The notes: generated by a model from the sequence alone, not told the origin. Positions 44,449 to 53,735 are shown, counted from the first letter of the stretch. The stretch is DNA of 64,000 nucleotides from Cohnella endophytica (GCF_003628305.1 NZ_RBZM01000006.1:186001-250000), one strand, 5' to 3'. Translations and numbers: made by a program.

Positions 44449-45216
44449 TTACTCGACTTGCGAAAGAATTTCGTCCTTGAACTGACGGATCGCTTCGTCC
44501 GTGTCGATCGTATAGCCGCACTCCAAGCCGACGAAACCTTCGAATCCCGTACCCTTGATCGCGCGCAAAATGTTGACGTAATTGAGCTCGCCCGTGCCCG
44601 GCTGCTTGCGTCCCGGATTGTCCGCGATGTGGTAGTGATTGATCCGGTCGATGTAGCCGGTCGCGTTACGAATGACGTTGCCTTCCGTAATCTGCTGGTG
44701 GTAAACGTCGAACACGAGTTTCACGTTCGGGCTGCCGACTTGATCGATGACGTCGACCGATTCGTCCGAACGTTGAAGGAAGTGGCCGGCGTGATCGACC
44801 AGCCCGTTCAATGGTTCGACCTCCAGCACGATGCCGGCGTCTTCGAACAGCGGAGCGCAGCGCTTCAGCGTCTCGACCATCGTTTGCCGTTGCGTATCGC
44901 GCGGCACGCCGTCCAAGACGTTGCCCGTCTGGGAGATGACCGAGCGGACGTTCAGAATCCGGCACGCCTCGATCGTCTGGCGGACGCCTTCCAGATAAGC
45001 TTCCCGAAGCGATTCGTCGACCAAGCTGATGAACTTCGTGCAAGTCGCGCTAATGCCGACGCCTATACGTTCTTGTTCCTTGGCTACGCCCTTCAGATCG
45101 TCCAAGTTCCACCAAGCGTAATACTCGAGACCGTGAAAGCCGTGCTCTTTGATTTTCTCCAGGTGATGGATTTCATCTTTGCCCGGGTAAGCTCCGATGC
45201 ATAAAGAATATTTCAT
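44449..45216 (-). CDS. Sugar phosphate isomerase/epimerase (AP-endonuclease-2 TIM-barrel family)
   Basis: The 255-residue cytosolic TIM barrel resembles hydroxypyruvate isomerase and IolE/IolI-type enzymes. Metal-ligand motifs are visible: Glu in VLEVEPLN (near residue 133), Asp and His in VFDVYHQQ (near 168), His in HYHIAD (near 195) and a terminal Glu in GLECGY (near 232). GGGAG precedes the ATG. It lies 20 bases downstream of a Gfo/Idh/MocA gene on the same strand and is surely cotranscribed. The two should act in turn on a keto-sugar or inositol-type substrate, which I cannot name. Confidence 0.88.
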   Translation of the reverse strand: MKYSLCIGAYPGKDEIHHLEKIKEHGFHGLEYYAWWNLDDLKGVAKEQERIGVGISATCTKFISLVDESLREAYLEGVRQTIEACRILNVRSVISQTGNVLDGVPRDTQRQTMVETLKRCAPLFEDAGIVLEVEPLNGLVDHAGHFLQRSDESVDVIDQVGSPNVKLVFDVYHQQITEGNVIRNATGYIDRINHYHIADNPGRKQPGTGELNYVNILRAIKGTGFEGFVGLECGYTIDTDEAIRQFKDEILSQVE

Positions 45217-45236
45217 TCGATACAGAACTCCCTTCT

Positions 45237-46211
45237 CTATTCGGATAATCGAACCGGTTGGCCGGATACGGCGGACTCGTTGGCGGCGATCGTAATCTCG
45301 TGCGTGCGGAGAGAATCCTCGTAATCGGATAGGATGCGGGATCTGTCTCCGGTTCTAAGCGCATGAACGAAAGCCTCGTCTTCAACGAAATACGGGTTGG
45401 CCACGTTCGGATGAATGCTCCGTCCCGCGGAAGTAATCTCGTTTAACGCGTCGCCTCGCAGCTCGAGAATTCCGCTCTCCGTATAAATATCCAACCCTAC
45501 GTGATGCCCGGCGGGCAGTAAGCACGTATTCGAGATCGTGGCGACCATGCCGTTCGCCAGCTTCAGCGTTACCGTCCCCACGTCCGGCACGTCGGTGCCT
45601 TCCACTTTGTCGCCCATTACTTGCAGCGCGTAAGCCGCATATACTTCGCTGACTTCTCCGCACAAATAACGGAGCAGATCCACGATGTGCGTCGTCTGTT
45701 CGACGAACTGGCCCCCGGAACCTTGCTGCACCCTCCACCAAGGAACCATCGGCATGCCGCCCATCCAGTATCCAAGCGCCATTCCCGCTTTACTATTTTC
45801 CAAGAGACGTTTGGCCAAGGTCGCCGATTCGTTGTATCTCCAGTGGTAGCCGACCGAGGTGAGGAGATTGCTTGCCTTTACTTTGGCGCCGATCGATCTC
45901 GGAAGCTCCCGGTCGATGCCGAGCGGTTTCTCTACGAGGAAAGGAATTCCCCGTTCGACCAGCTTATTTTCCGCGTCTCCGTGCGCCATAGGCGGTACGC
46001 AGACATAGACGCCGTCCAGCTTCGTCCCGTCCAACATCTCGTCCAAATTAGAGAACGCTTTCGCTCCGCCGTGAACGTCCGCGGCCTTTTGCGCTCTTGC
46101 GAGGTCTAAGTCGTAGAATGCCGTCAACTCGATGCCGTCAATCTTCGTCAAGTTGTCGAGGTGAGCATTGGCGATGCCGCCCGTCCCGATAAATCCAAGC
46201 TTCAAGGTCAT
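45237..46211 (-). CDS. Gfo/Idh/MocA-family oxidoreductase
   Basis: The NAD(P)-dependent dehydrogenase has about 324 residues. The Rossmann motif GFIGTGGIANAH begins at residue 5; FLVEKPLGIDRE near residue 92 has the EKP catalytic-lysine motif; GGQFVEQTTHIVDLLRYL near residue 163 is the substrate-domain signature. The ATG chosen lies 11 bases after AGGAG; a GTG four codons earlier overlaps that site. It heads a two-gene operon with the isomerase and is divergent from an AraC regulator that probably controls it. An inverted repeat at 46231-46265 lies in its leader. Confidence 0.92.
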   Translation of the reverse strand: MTLKLGFIGTGGIANAHLDNLTKIDGIELTAFYDLDLARAQKAADVHGGAKAFSNLDEMLDGTKLDGVYVCVPPMAHGDAENKLVERGIPFLVEKPLGIDRELPRSIGAKVKASNLLTSVGYHWRYNESATLAKRLLENSKAGMALGYWMGGMPMVPWWRVQQGSGGQFVEQTTHIVDLLRYLCGEVSEVYAAYALQVMGDKVEGTDVPDVGTVTLKLANGMVATISNTCLLPAGHHVGLDIYTESGILELRGDALNEITSAGRSIHPNVANPYFVEDEAFVHALRTGDRSRILSDYEDSLRTHEITIAANESAVSGQPVRLSE

Positions 46212-46230
46212 TGGCTTATCCACTCCTGTA

Positions 46231-46265
46231 AATAGGGTATAAGATAATTCAACTACGACCCTATT
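46231..46265. promoter_or_regulatory. Inverted repeat in the oxidoreductase / AraC divergent region
   Basis: AATAGGGT (46231-46238) and ACCCTATT (46258-46265) are exact inverted repeats 19 bases apart. On the minus strand a TACAAT -10-like sequence overlaps the distal arm (46263-46268). This could be an operator or a leader hairpin for the minus-strand operon. Confidence 0.35.
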
Positions 46266-46340
46266 GTAGATCAGCGGATAACGAATTAAAATATAATATA
46301 ATTCATATTACGTATAGAAAAATGAAACTAGGTGAATCGC

Positions 46341-47177
46341 TTGAACGAGGCTTACAGCAGGCATTTCGTGACGACGGAATGGGACCGGGGCTTGCCGCTG
46401 CACCTGACGAGCGTCGGTCTCTCCGCGCACCAGCAGCCCATTCATCGGGAGCACGGTTTCGATAGCTACCATTGGCTGCATACGGTGGAAGGCTGCGGAT
46501 CGTTCACGGTGAACGGCTCCACCGTGAAGCTTTATCCGAACCAAGGCATCTTGTTGAAGGCGGGGACGCCGCATAGCTATTCCGCGGAAACCGAGGTTTG
46601 GTCGACGTGGTTCATGACGTTCGACGGGGCGCTTGCCAGCCCCATTACGGCCTCGCTCGATCTTCCTCAAATGCTCCCGGTCAGTTGGGACGACGATTGC
46701 CCGCTGGCTCGCGTTCACGAGCAATACAGCGAGAAATTCGGCTATAGCTTCGATTTCGCGGGCATTAACGGCTCGCTCGAAGTGTACGTTTTCCTGACGC
46801 AATTGAAAAAATACGGGCAAATCAGCGGACGGTCTTCCTTGTCCAAAGGGCACGAAAGGCTGACGCCGATCTACTTGCTCATCGAAGAGCGTTACGGGGA
46901 TCCGGGGCTGGGACTGGACAGAATGGCCGAGGAGTTGCTCGTAAGCCCGCAATACCTGAATAAGCTATTTCGGACAAGTTGGGGTATCAGTCCGTACCAA
47001 TACTTGATGCAATTCCGCATTCAAAAATCCAAGGAGCTGCTGCTGGCGAACCGCGGCCGGACGGTTAAGGATATCTCCGCGGCGGTCGGTTTCCAGGACG
47101 ATAGCCACTTCGTATATACGTTCCGCAAGCTAACCGGCAGGACTCCGATCCAATTTCGTCTGGAGTACGGGGATTAA
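46341..47177 (+). CDS. AraC-family regulator with cupin domain
   Basis: The cytosolic regulator has about 278 residues. The N-terminal cupin contains LLKAGTPHSYSAE near residue 75, and the C-terminal double HTH (about residues 180-275) includes MAEELLVSPQYLNKLFRTS and ISAAVGFQDDSHFVYTFRKLTG. The TTG was chosen because AGGTG lies six bases upstream; a GTG three codons earlier is the alternative. It is divergent from the oxidoreductase/isomerase operon and 145 bases upstream of a PhyH gene on the same strand, so it may regulate either or both. Confidence 0.9.
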   Translation: MNEAYSRHFVTTEWDRGLPLHLTSVGLSAHQQPIHREHGFDSYHWLHTVEGCGSFTVNGSTVKLYPNQGILLKAGTPHSYSAETEVWSTWFMTFDGALASPITASLDLPQMLPVSWDDDCPLARVHEQYSEKFGYSFDFAGINGSLEVYVFLTQLKKYGQISGRSSLSKGHERLTPIYLLIEERYGDPGLGLDRMAEELLVSPQYLNKLFRTSWGISPYQYLMQFRIQKSKELLLANRGRTVKDISAAVGFQDDSHFVYTFRKLTGRTPIQFRLEYGD

Positions 47178-47322
47178 CTGATCGTAGGTCGATTCCAATC
47201 TTATGCCATGCAAGAAAAACGCAAATAGAATATTGCTTTTTCGGAAATACAGCGCTTCTTCGACCTCGTAAGATGAATGTATCAAACGCATAACATTACG
47301 AGAGCCGAGGAGTTGTATTGAG

Positions 47323-48153
47323 ATGTTGAACGAAAGCCAATTAGCCGAATTCGCGAAAAACGGATTTTTGAAGGGAAGCGTGGTCCTAAACGATGCGGAG
47401 GTCGAAGCGTTACGCGCGGAATTGGACGATGTCATGCAAGGCAAATCGGTCAAGAAACCGGTATTGAACCATAACTTGCTAGGCGAAGATACTCTCTATG
47501 ACGGCATGAAGATGACCGCGAACGAGAAAGTCGTTCAGATCGTTAACATCTGGATGGCCAGCGACGCGTTCTTCCGTCATGCCGCCAACAAAACGATTTG
47601 CGAGGAAGTTGCGCAATTGTGCAATACCGACACGCTTCGCGTGTGGCATGATCAGATTCAATACAAGCCTCCGATCACGGGTGGACCGACGGCTTGGCAT
47701 CAGGACCATCCGCTGTGGCCGATCATCCAGCCGGCGGATCTCGTCAGCGCCTGGGTCGCGCTCGACGACGCGGTCATCGAGAACGGATGCATGTGGATGG
47801 TTCCCGGCAGCCATAAATGGGGCAACCATCAGAAGCATCTGACGAGCGACAAAGACTTCAAGCCCGTTCATCGCCATCCCGAGCTGTTGCCGGAAGGCGC
47901 CGACACGACGGCCGTGCCGTTCGAGATCAAGAAAGGCCAAGTCGGCTACCATCACAGCCTTACTTGGCACGGAAGTCCCAACAATCGCTCGGAGCTTAAG
48001 CGGCGCGCGATCGCCGTTCATTACATGCCCGCGCATACCCGCTACGAGCCGACGAGCAATCACGTCATGCTGAGTTATGTGGACGTGAACAAGGGAGATA
48101 TCCTCAAGGGAGAACACTTCCCGGTCGTGTTCGAGGTCACAGGCTCGAGGTAG
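47323..48153 (+). CDS. PhyH-family Fe(II)/2-oxoglutarate oxygenase
   Basis: The 276-residue cytosolic oxygenase has iron ligands His126-x-Asp128 in AWHQDHPLW and His216 in TWHGSPNN, followed by the basic LKRRAIAVHYMP segment for 2-oxoglutarate. ENGCMWMVPGSH near residue 150 is a frequent PhyH motif. Ribosome site GAGGAG. It lies between two AraC genes on the same strand. It differs clearly from the PhyH proteins at 22615 and 49372, so these are not recent duplicates. The substrate is unknown. Confidence 0.9.
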   Translation: MLNESQLAEFAKNGFLKGSVVLNDAEVEALRAELDDVMQGKSVKKPVLNHNLLGEDTLYDGMKMTANEKVVQIVNIWMASDAFFRHAANKTICEEVAQLCNTDTLRVWHDQIQYKPPITGGPTAWHQDHPLWPIIQPADLVSAWVALDDAVIENGCMWMVPGSHKWGNHQKHLTSDKDFKPVHRHPELLPEGADTTAVPFEIKKGQVGYHHSLTWHGSPNNRSELKRRAIAVHYMPAHTRYEPTSNHVMLSYVDVNKGDILKGEHFPVVFEVTGSR

Positions 48154-48376
48154 TAGCCAAACCTTTCGAGCCGCTCAACCGCCGCAGTCCGGCCAAACCG
48201 AATTGCACTGCCAACAACTCTCCCCCTTCACGGGTCAGGAGGGTTATTGGCGTCCTCAGCTCTCGATCCGAGCAGGCTCTCGCGAAATCGGAGATTGCGT
48301 CCAAACCGCCCTCGTTTTACAATCAACTCATCAATCATCGAAGCTCGTCGATCCTAGTGAAAGTTGGTGGATGAAA

Positions 48377-49282
48377 ATGACCGATACGGCTGCGCAGCAA
48401 TGGCCATTCGTGCATAGCGTAGGGGACGTGTGGGCGCAAGCGGGCAGCGTGCTTGGACCCAGAACGATTACGGACTACGAGCTCGTTTATTTTCCCGAAG
48501 GGACAGCTACTACATATGAACTTCAGGGTAAAGCGTTGCCGCTAGATTATCCGTGTTTCGTCTTTACTCGACCCGAAGAGGAGCACCGTTACGAATTCGA
48601 TAGGGATCGCAACGTTCGTCACCTTTTCCTCCACTTCGACTACGTCGCTTTGCGCCAAGCCGATCCCAGGTTCGCAACGCTATTAGAGCCCGCCATGTCG
48701 ATTCTTCCCGTTAGCGTCAATAGTTTGCTTCCATCGCTCATGAAACAGATGCTGCGAATCGCGAATTTCCAGCTTGCTCATTGGAAGAGGCGCCTTTCCG
48801 TCTTGCTCGCGGCAGCTTTGGAGGAATTGTGCGCATCCGCGGACAATGCGCTGGAGGAACTTGCCCATCCGCTTCCGATTCCAATCGCAAGAGCGATTGC
48901 TTTCATGGAACAGCACCTCGAACAACCGTTAACGATTGAAGCGATCGCTAGACAGTCGGGGTGGTCGCATGAGCATTTCACCCGAATGTTCGTCTCCAGC
49001 GTCGGCATGTCGCCGAAAAGGGCACTGCTCGAACGAAGATTGCTTCGCGCGGAGCAGCTCATGATGAACGGGCAATGGACAGTGAAGCAGATCGCTTACC
49101 GGGTCGGGTTCGGGGACGAGCATCATTTTTCGAAAATGTACAAGCACATCCGCGGGAATACGCCCACGGAGTATAAAGATCGCTGCGAGAACAGCCTATT
49201 CCGTCATACGACCGCCGTTCTCGACCCGGAGAATCCCTACCCCGCCAACCATCATATTCTGGTTAACGACGATATCAAATAA
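48377..49282 (+). CDS. AraC-family regulator
   Basis: The cytosolic regulator has about 301 residues, with an N-terminal sensor that is a weak cupin match (about residues 20-130) and a C-terminal double HTH (about residues 175-275; IARQSGWSHEHFTRMFVSS and IAYRVGFGDEHHFSKMYKH). GGTGG lies six bases before the chosen ATG; an earlier in-frame start at 48203 would add 58 residues without a ribosome site and with a composition unlike the rest. It sits between two PhyH genes on the same strand and follows the first by 223 bases; a TACAAT -10-like box (48318-48323) suggests its own promoter. Confidence 0.85.
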   Translation: MTDTAAQQWPFVHSVGDVWAQAGSVLGPRTITDYELVYFPEGTATTYELQGKALPLDYPCFVFTRPEEEHRYEFDRDRNVRHLFLHFDYVALRQADPRFATLLEPAMSILPVSVNSLLPSLMKQMLRIANFQLAHWKRRLSVLLAAALEELCASADNALEELAHPLPIPIARAIAFMEQHLEQPLTIEAIARQSGWSHEHFTRMFVSSVGMSPKRALLERRLLRAEQLMMNGQWTVKQIAYRVGFGDEHHFSKMYKHIRGNTPTEYKDRCENSLFRHTTAVLDPENPYPANHHILVNDDIK

Positions 49283-49371
49283 ACACATCGTTTGCAGGGT
49301 TCCCTCCATTGAGTGAAGCGCCTCTCTTCGCGCACAATGGAAGTAAGACAATCAAGCAGGAGGGTTCTCCG

Positions 49372-50364
49372 ATGGGTATTATTTATACGCCGAAATCGAA
49401 GCAACGCGAAGATAAATATTTGGTAAGCATTAAAGAATATGCGCAATACCATCGCAAAGGATATTTGATCGTTAGAGGTTTGTTATCAAAAGAAGACATC
49501 GGCGAGCTCTACCAACTGGCGGAGAAAACAAGGCTCGATAACGTGAAGAAAAACGAGAGGAAGATCGGAGAAAATGATCCGCTGAGAGCGGAGTTCGTCT
49601 CGCAAACCCGGGTCCATATGCTTTCCCGATTGGAAGCGGCCGCCGAGCGGGGGATGCTTCATCCGCGGGTGTTGGACGCGGTCGAAGCGCTAATCGGACC
49701 GGATGTCTACGCGCTTCAATCGATGATGTTCCTCAATCCGCCGGGCAAAGGCGGTCAAGGCTGGCATCAGGATTCCTGCTATATCAAGACGCATCCGGAT
49801 ACGTTGATCGGAGCTTGGATCGCGTTGGAAGAAGCGGACGAGGATAACGGTTGCCTGTGGGTCGTACCGGGCTCTAACCATGAACCCGTCTATCCGCCGG
49901 CCGAAGTCGGGGGAGGCAACGTTCATGCGGTCGACGCTTTCGCGGATCTGCACAACGTCCACAACGTGAGCCATCTTGACGACGAAGTGAATACGCTATC
50001 TAAGGTCGTTGCGAATTATCCGCCTCCGATTCCGGTGCCGCTTAGCCCGGGGGACGTATTGTTTTTCCATTCGCACCTGCTGCATCGTTCCTACCCGAAT
50101 CGGACAACGGATCGATATCGCCGGTCTTATGTGCTCCATTATTGCAACGCGCGTTCTTGGGTTCCTTGGGATCATGACGGTTATGAGGGCGACTCAGGCA
50201 ATTATCGTCAAATATTGGCCCGAGGCCGAACGCATTTGCCTTATGCGGAGCCGACTTTCGGTACGGAAGTGTGGTTAACGGAGGCGGATGAGGCGGAGGG
50301 AAGCGTTAGGATGATGGGAATGGATAACGGCATGATGATGCCGGTCGTTCAGATGAAAGAATAG
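49372..50364 (+). CDS. PhyH-family Fe(II)/2-oxoglutarate oxygenase (long form)
   Basis: The 330-residue cytosolic oxygenase has His132-x-Asp134 in WHQDSCYI and His238 in LLHRSYPN, with a basic DRYRRSYVLHY segment following. ADEDNGCLWVVPGSN near residue 157 is a PhyH motif. The longer C-terminus and the insertion near residues 180-220 distinguish it from the other two PhyH proteins here. The ATG with AGGAGGG ten bases upstream is preferred over a TTG 21 codons earlier. It follows an AraC gene on the same strand by 89 bases and converges on another AraC gene. Confidence 0.9.
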   Translation: MGIIYTPKSKQREDKYLVSIKEYAQYHRKGYLIVRGLLSKEDIGELYQLAEKTRLDNVKKNERKIGENDPLRAEFVSQTRVHMLSRLEAAAERGMLHPRVLDAVEALIGPDVYALQSMMFLNPPGKGGQGWHQDSCYIKTHPDTLIGAWIALEEADEDNGCLWVVPGSNHEPVYPPAEVGGGNVHAVDAFADLHNVHNVSHLDDEVNTLSKVVANYPPPIPVPLSPGDVLFFHSHLLHRSYPNRTTDRYRRSYVLHYCNARSWVPWDHDGYEGDSGNYRQILARGRTHLPYAEPTFGTEVWLTEADEAEGSVRMMGMDNGMMMPVVQMKE

Positions 50365-50374
50365 TTTGTCTGAA

Positions 50375-50417
50375 AAGAACCCCTGCGGCTATTAGCGATT
50401 AGCCGACAGGGGTTCTT
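50375..50417. terminator. Bidirectional terminator between PhyH and AraC genes
   Basis: AAGAACCCCTG and CAGGGGTTCTT form a perfect 11-bp stem, with an inner GGCTA/TAGCC helix. It separates convergent genes. Confidence 0.85.
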
Positions 50418-50446
50418 GCCGTGAATATCGCAGTCCCTCTGCCAAG

Positions 50447-51316
50447 CTAAGGTCTACCGAGCATTCGAAACTCGCTAGGCGTTAACCCGGTCACCCGTTT
50501 GAATTGGTGGCTGAAATAATGAAGGCTGGTGAATCCGAGACGCTCGGATAAAGCTTCGATTTTTTCTCCGTTCAGCAATGCACGCTTCGCCAGTTTGATC
50601 CGTTCCCCGATAATGTAGTGCTTGGGAAGAAGCCCGAGTTCTTCCTTGAACAGCTTGGCGAAGTGGATCGGATGGTAGCCGCAGAGAGCGGCGAGCTCCG
50701 ATACGGCCCAGTTTCTCCCCGGCTCGTCATGCATGGCGACGATGGCCGGCTCGATCCGCCCACGGGTAACGGGCGGTTTGCCGATGTCGAGCAACTGGCG
50801 CAAGATGTGAACGATCGCTTGCATCATAAGCCCCCGCAGAGCGAGGCCGTACCCGGGACGCTCGAATTCGTACTCTTTGACGATTTTCGCTAGAATCGGC
50901 TCCAAACCGGAGACGGTCATATGCGTCGGGAATGTGACTTCCCCATAAGGAACAATGACGATCGAAGTCTGCGAGAGGGTAGCGCTACTAAGTTCCGCGT
51001 CATCCGCGTAGAGGATATGATGCCCCGGATGAACGGGAATTGCCGTTTCTTTCCGCCATTCGAAGTGGACGCTATAGTAATCCGTCCCGATCGGGGCACT
51101 CAATGCGTGAGGACATTCCGGACCGTAGTAAACGCATTCTCCCGTCCGAATCGTGTACGACTTTCCGCCGATGAATAGCTCAGCCTGGCCGGAGACGACA
51201 TAAACCAGCTGGCAATCCGGAATGATGCGGGCTCCCCAGTCGGTATCGGTTTGAGTCGTAGCACGGTTAGCGAAATTGACGGTTGGCATGAGGTCGTCCA
51301 AAGAGCTTGTCGTCAT
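50447..51316 (-). CDS. AraC-family regulator with cupin domain
   Basis: The 289-residue cytosolic regulator has an N-terminal cupin (about residues 25-110; GECVYYGPECPHAL) and a C-terminal double HTH (about residues 190-285; LAALCGYHPIHFAKLFKEELG and LSERLGFTSLHYFSHQFKR). Ribosome site GAGGAGAG. It is divergent from the beta-helix protein gene at 51591 with 274 bases between, so that gene is a plausible target; the convergent PhyH gene is the alternative. Confidence 0.92.
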   Translation of the reverse strand: MTTSSLDDLMPTVNFANRATTQTDTDWGARIIPDCQLVYVVSGQAELFIGGKSYTIRTGECVYYGPECPHALSAPIGTDYYSVHFEWRKETAIPVHPGHHILYADDAELSSATLSQTSIVIVPYGEVTFPTHMTVSGLEPILAKIVKEYEFERPGYGLALRGLMMQAIVHILRQLLDIGKPPVTRGRIEPAIVAMHDEPGRNWAVSELAALCGYHPIHFAKLFKEELGLLPKHYIIGERIKLAKRALLNGEKIEALSERLGFTSLHYFSHQFKRVTGLTPSEFRMLGRP

Positions 51317-51590
51317 GCGTGTTTTCTCTCCTCAGTTGCGACGAAAATAGGAAATCAACTTATGATTCCCCTCAATCTTAGCTATCGCAAAGGAAAGCCG
51401 CAAGATGCATTTGCTTTCGACCGGATCGGACTGAAAACGGCACGTATGGACGATCCGGTAGCGAATTCGTATCGGAATATACGTTTAGTACATGTTTTCG
51501 CAAAATGAGCAGTAGGTTTATGGAAGGGGAAAATATACAATCTGGATGAGATATCGCAAACAGTCATCAACACGAGGAGGGCTTTCGCGT

Positions 51591-53678
51591 ATGTTGCAAG
51601 CTATTTCATTTTACGTATCGCCGCAAGGGAACGACGATAATCACGGTAACGAGCGGTCACCGTTCCTAACCATAGAACGAGCGCAAAGGGCAGTTCGCGA
51701 GAGCATCGCTAGCGGAATGTCCGCGGACGCGAACGTATACCTCGGCGGAGGTTACTACGAGGTCGGAAGTACGATTATGTTCGATGAAAGGGATTCGGGT
51801 CGAGACGGCTTTAGAGTTCGTTATCGGAACGTAACCGGCGAGAAACCGATTCTGGTCGGCGGGGAGTTAATAACCGGTTGGGAACGGCATGACGATTCGA
51901 TCTGGAAGGCGAAACTGCTTCCCGGCCGCAGATTCCAAACGTTATATGCCGATGGGAGGAGGGTACGTAAAGCCCGTTTACCCGCTAGGGGGTACTTCAA
52001 CACGGATGAGTCAGCCCCGGAATCGTCTAAAGAGGGAATCCGATATTTCGCCGCCGATCTTCACGACGAGTTGTGTTTGGAGGATGCTCAAGTGTTTACT
52101 TGGCCCGGGGAAGGGGAATGGAATTGGTTTTCCGAGACGAAATCCGTGAGGGAAGTCGATAGACAATCGCGAATGCTACTATTCGAGACTCCCGCGACGT
52201 GGGGCATCGGGCACGGCTCCCGTTACTATTTGCAAGGATCGTTAGCATTCCTTCAAGCTCCCGGTCAATTCCATCTGGACGAGCCGGGAGGAATCGTCTA
52301 TTACTGGCCGGAGCAAGACGAAAAGGAAAGCGGAGATCCGAATCGGCAGACGATCGCGGCACCGATGGTAACCCGGTTGATCGAGTTGAGCGGAAGGGAT
52401 AACGACCGAAGGTTGCGGAATTTCGAGCTGTCAGGATTAACGCTAGTATGCACGGACGGGTTTCGCGATTACGGCATTATGGACGGTAATTCGGAGCGAG
52501 CGGAACACCGCGAAGCGCTCATCTACCTTAATCGCGTCGAGAACATTAGCATTAAAGGCTGTACGATAAGCCAATCGGGTTCGTCCGGCATTTTCCTCGA
52601 CCGCTATGCCCGTCAAGTTACGATCGATCGCAATACGATCGCACATGTCGGTTACGTAGGCGTCTATGCATCGGGTTACGCTCCGGGGGAAGGGGACTTC
52701 AAGACCGCGGACGACTCTTACACGAACAAAGGGCATACGATTACGAACAATCGGATTACCTGCGGGGGAGAATTGATCGGACACGGATGCGGGATCATGC
52801 TCTACCAGAGCGGCGATAACGGCATTTCACATAACGAGATTTCGCACATGCCGCGCTATGGAATATCGCTCAAAGGATTACGATTCGGTACGATGCCGGA
52901 ATCGCTGTATGGCATTCCGGTTACGTGGGACAACCACTACGACTTCCTGCATTCCAAAAATAATCGGATCGCGTACAACGAAATATTTAACGTGATGACC
53001 GATAGCCAAGACGGAGGGATGATCGAAGCGTGGGGCCCCGGGAAGGGTAACGTCATTCATGGCAACCATCTGCATCATAGCGGAATCCACTTTTCGTTCG
53101 GATTCGGAATTTACTTAGACGACGCGAGCGATGACTTCACGGTTACGAGCAACGTGCTCAATGATCTCTACAGCACCGGTCAAGGAAAGCTGTGGATGCT
53201 GATTTTCTCCAAGGGGATCGGAAACCGAATTTACAATAATCTATTGGCTAACAATCCCCGGGCGATTTCCGCGTTCGGTACCCAAGAGATGGTCGGGGAG
53301 GCGAACCGTGACGTAGACATCGCGTCGAACCTCGTGTACGACTCCGGACAATATGTCTACTACTTTGTGAATTGGGACAAGACGAGGTTTAAGGCCGCCG
53401 ATGGCAATCTCTATTGGAGAAACGGGGCTGCTTGCCTTGTGGCGGGAGAGATCGCGCAGTTGAAGCCAAGGGGACCGGATAGGCTTGAACGCAACGAATA
53501 TGATTGGGAGGAGTGGCGGTCGCTCGTAAACGGAAAATACGACGGCAACACGATTATCGCGGATCCGTTGTTTCTCGACGAGGAAGCGAGAGATTACCGG
53601 CTCCGGCCTGATTCTCCGGCTTATCGGATAGGCTGGCAAGAAATCGAATTCGATCGGATCGGCCCCAGAAAAGATTAA
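51591..53678 (+). CDS. Right-handed beta-helix protein, possibly GH141-like glycosidase
   Basis: The protein has about 695 residues and no signal peptide, so it should act in the cytosol on imported material. It opens with FYVSPQGNDDNHGNE and PFLTIERAQRAV, a start typical of parallel beta-helix carbohydrate enzymes, including GH141 as I recall it. The middle region (about residues 320-560) has Beta_helix rungs (NRITCGG, NEISHMPRYGISLKG, NVLNDLY). A C-terminal DYRLRPDSPAYRIGW is common in such proteins. GAGGAGGG lies nine bases before the ATG; an earlier in-frame ATG at 51546 lacks one. A -10-like TACAAT lies at 51536-51541. Substrate unknown; fucose- or xylose-containing oligosaccharides are possible if GH141 is right. 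Confidence 0.78.
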   Translation: MLQAISFYVSPQGNDDNHGNERSPFLTIERAQRAVRESIASGMSADANVYLGGGYYEVGSTIMFDERDSGRDGFRVRYRNVTGEKPILVGGELITGWERHDDSIWKAKLLPGRRFQTLYADGRRVRKARLPARGYFNTDESAPESSKEGIRYFAADLHDELCLEDAQVFTWPGEGEWNWFSETKSVREVDRQSRMLLFETPATWGIGHGSRYYLQGSLAFLQAPGQFHLDEPGGIVYYWPEQDEKESGDPNRQTIAAPMVTRLIELSGRDNDRRLRNFELSGLTLVCTDGFRDYGIMDGNSERAEHREALIYLNRVENISIKGCTISQSGSSGIFLDRYARQVTIDRNTIAHVGYVGVYASGYAPGEGDFKTADDSYTNKGHTITNNRITCGGELIGHGCGIMLYQSGDNGISHNEISHMPRYGISLKGLRFGTMPESLYGIPVTWDNHYDFLHSKNNRIAYNEIFNVMTDSQDGGMIEAWGPGKGNVIHGNHLHHSGIHFSFGFGIYLDDASDDFTVTSNVLNDLYSTGQGKLWMLIFSKGIGNRIYNNLLANNPRAISAFGTQEMVGEANRDVDIASNLVYDSGQYVYYFVNWDKTRFKAADGNLYWRNGAACLVAGEIAQLKPRGPDRLERNEYDWEEWRSLVNGKYDGNTIIADPLFLDEEARDYRLRPDSPAYRIGWQEIEFDRIGPRKD

Positions 53679-53694
53679 CCGTCGGCGGCTAACC

Positions 53695-53735
53695 GGCTTT
53701 TGTCGAAAAACTCCACTTCGACAAAGGCCTATTTC
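53695..53735 (+). terminator. Probable terminator after the beta-helix gene
   Basis: GGCTTTTGTCGAA and TTCGACAAAGGCC pair over 13 positions with one wobble; only a short T-rich stretch follows. Confidence 0.6.

Noticed and set aside
48142-48172. Terminator after the PhyH gene at 47323
   Set aside because: GGCTCGA and TCGAGCC can pair, but no T run follows and the stem overlaps the coding end.
22537-51380. AATCTTA occurrences upstream of the PhyH genes and the beta-helix gene (22537, 22569, 47197, 51374) as further members of the shared regulon
   Set aside because: A 7-base word is expected several times by chance in 64 kb, and none of these has the 21-bp partner half-site and the -10 box at +58.
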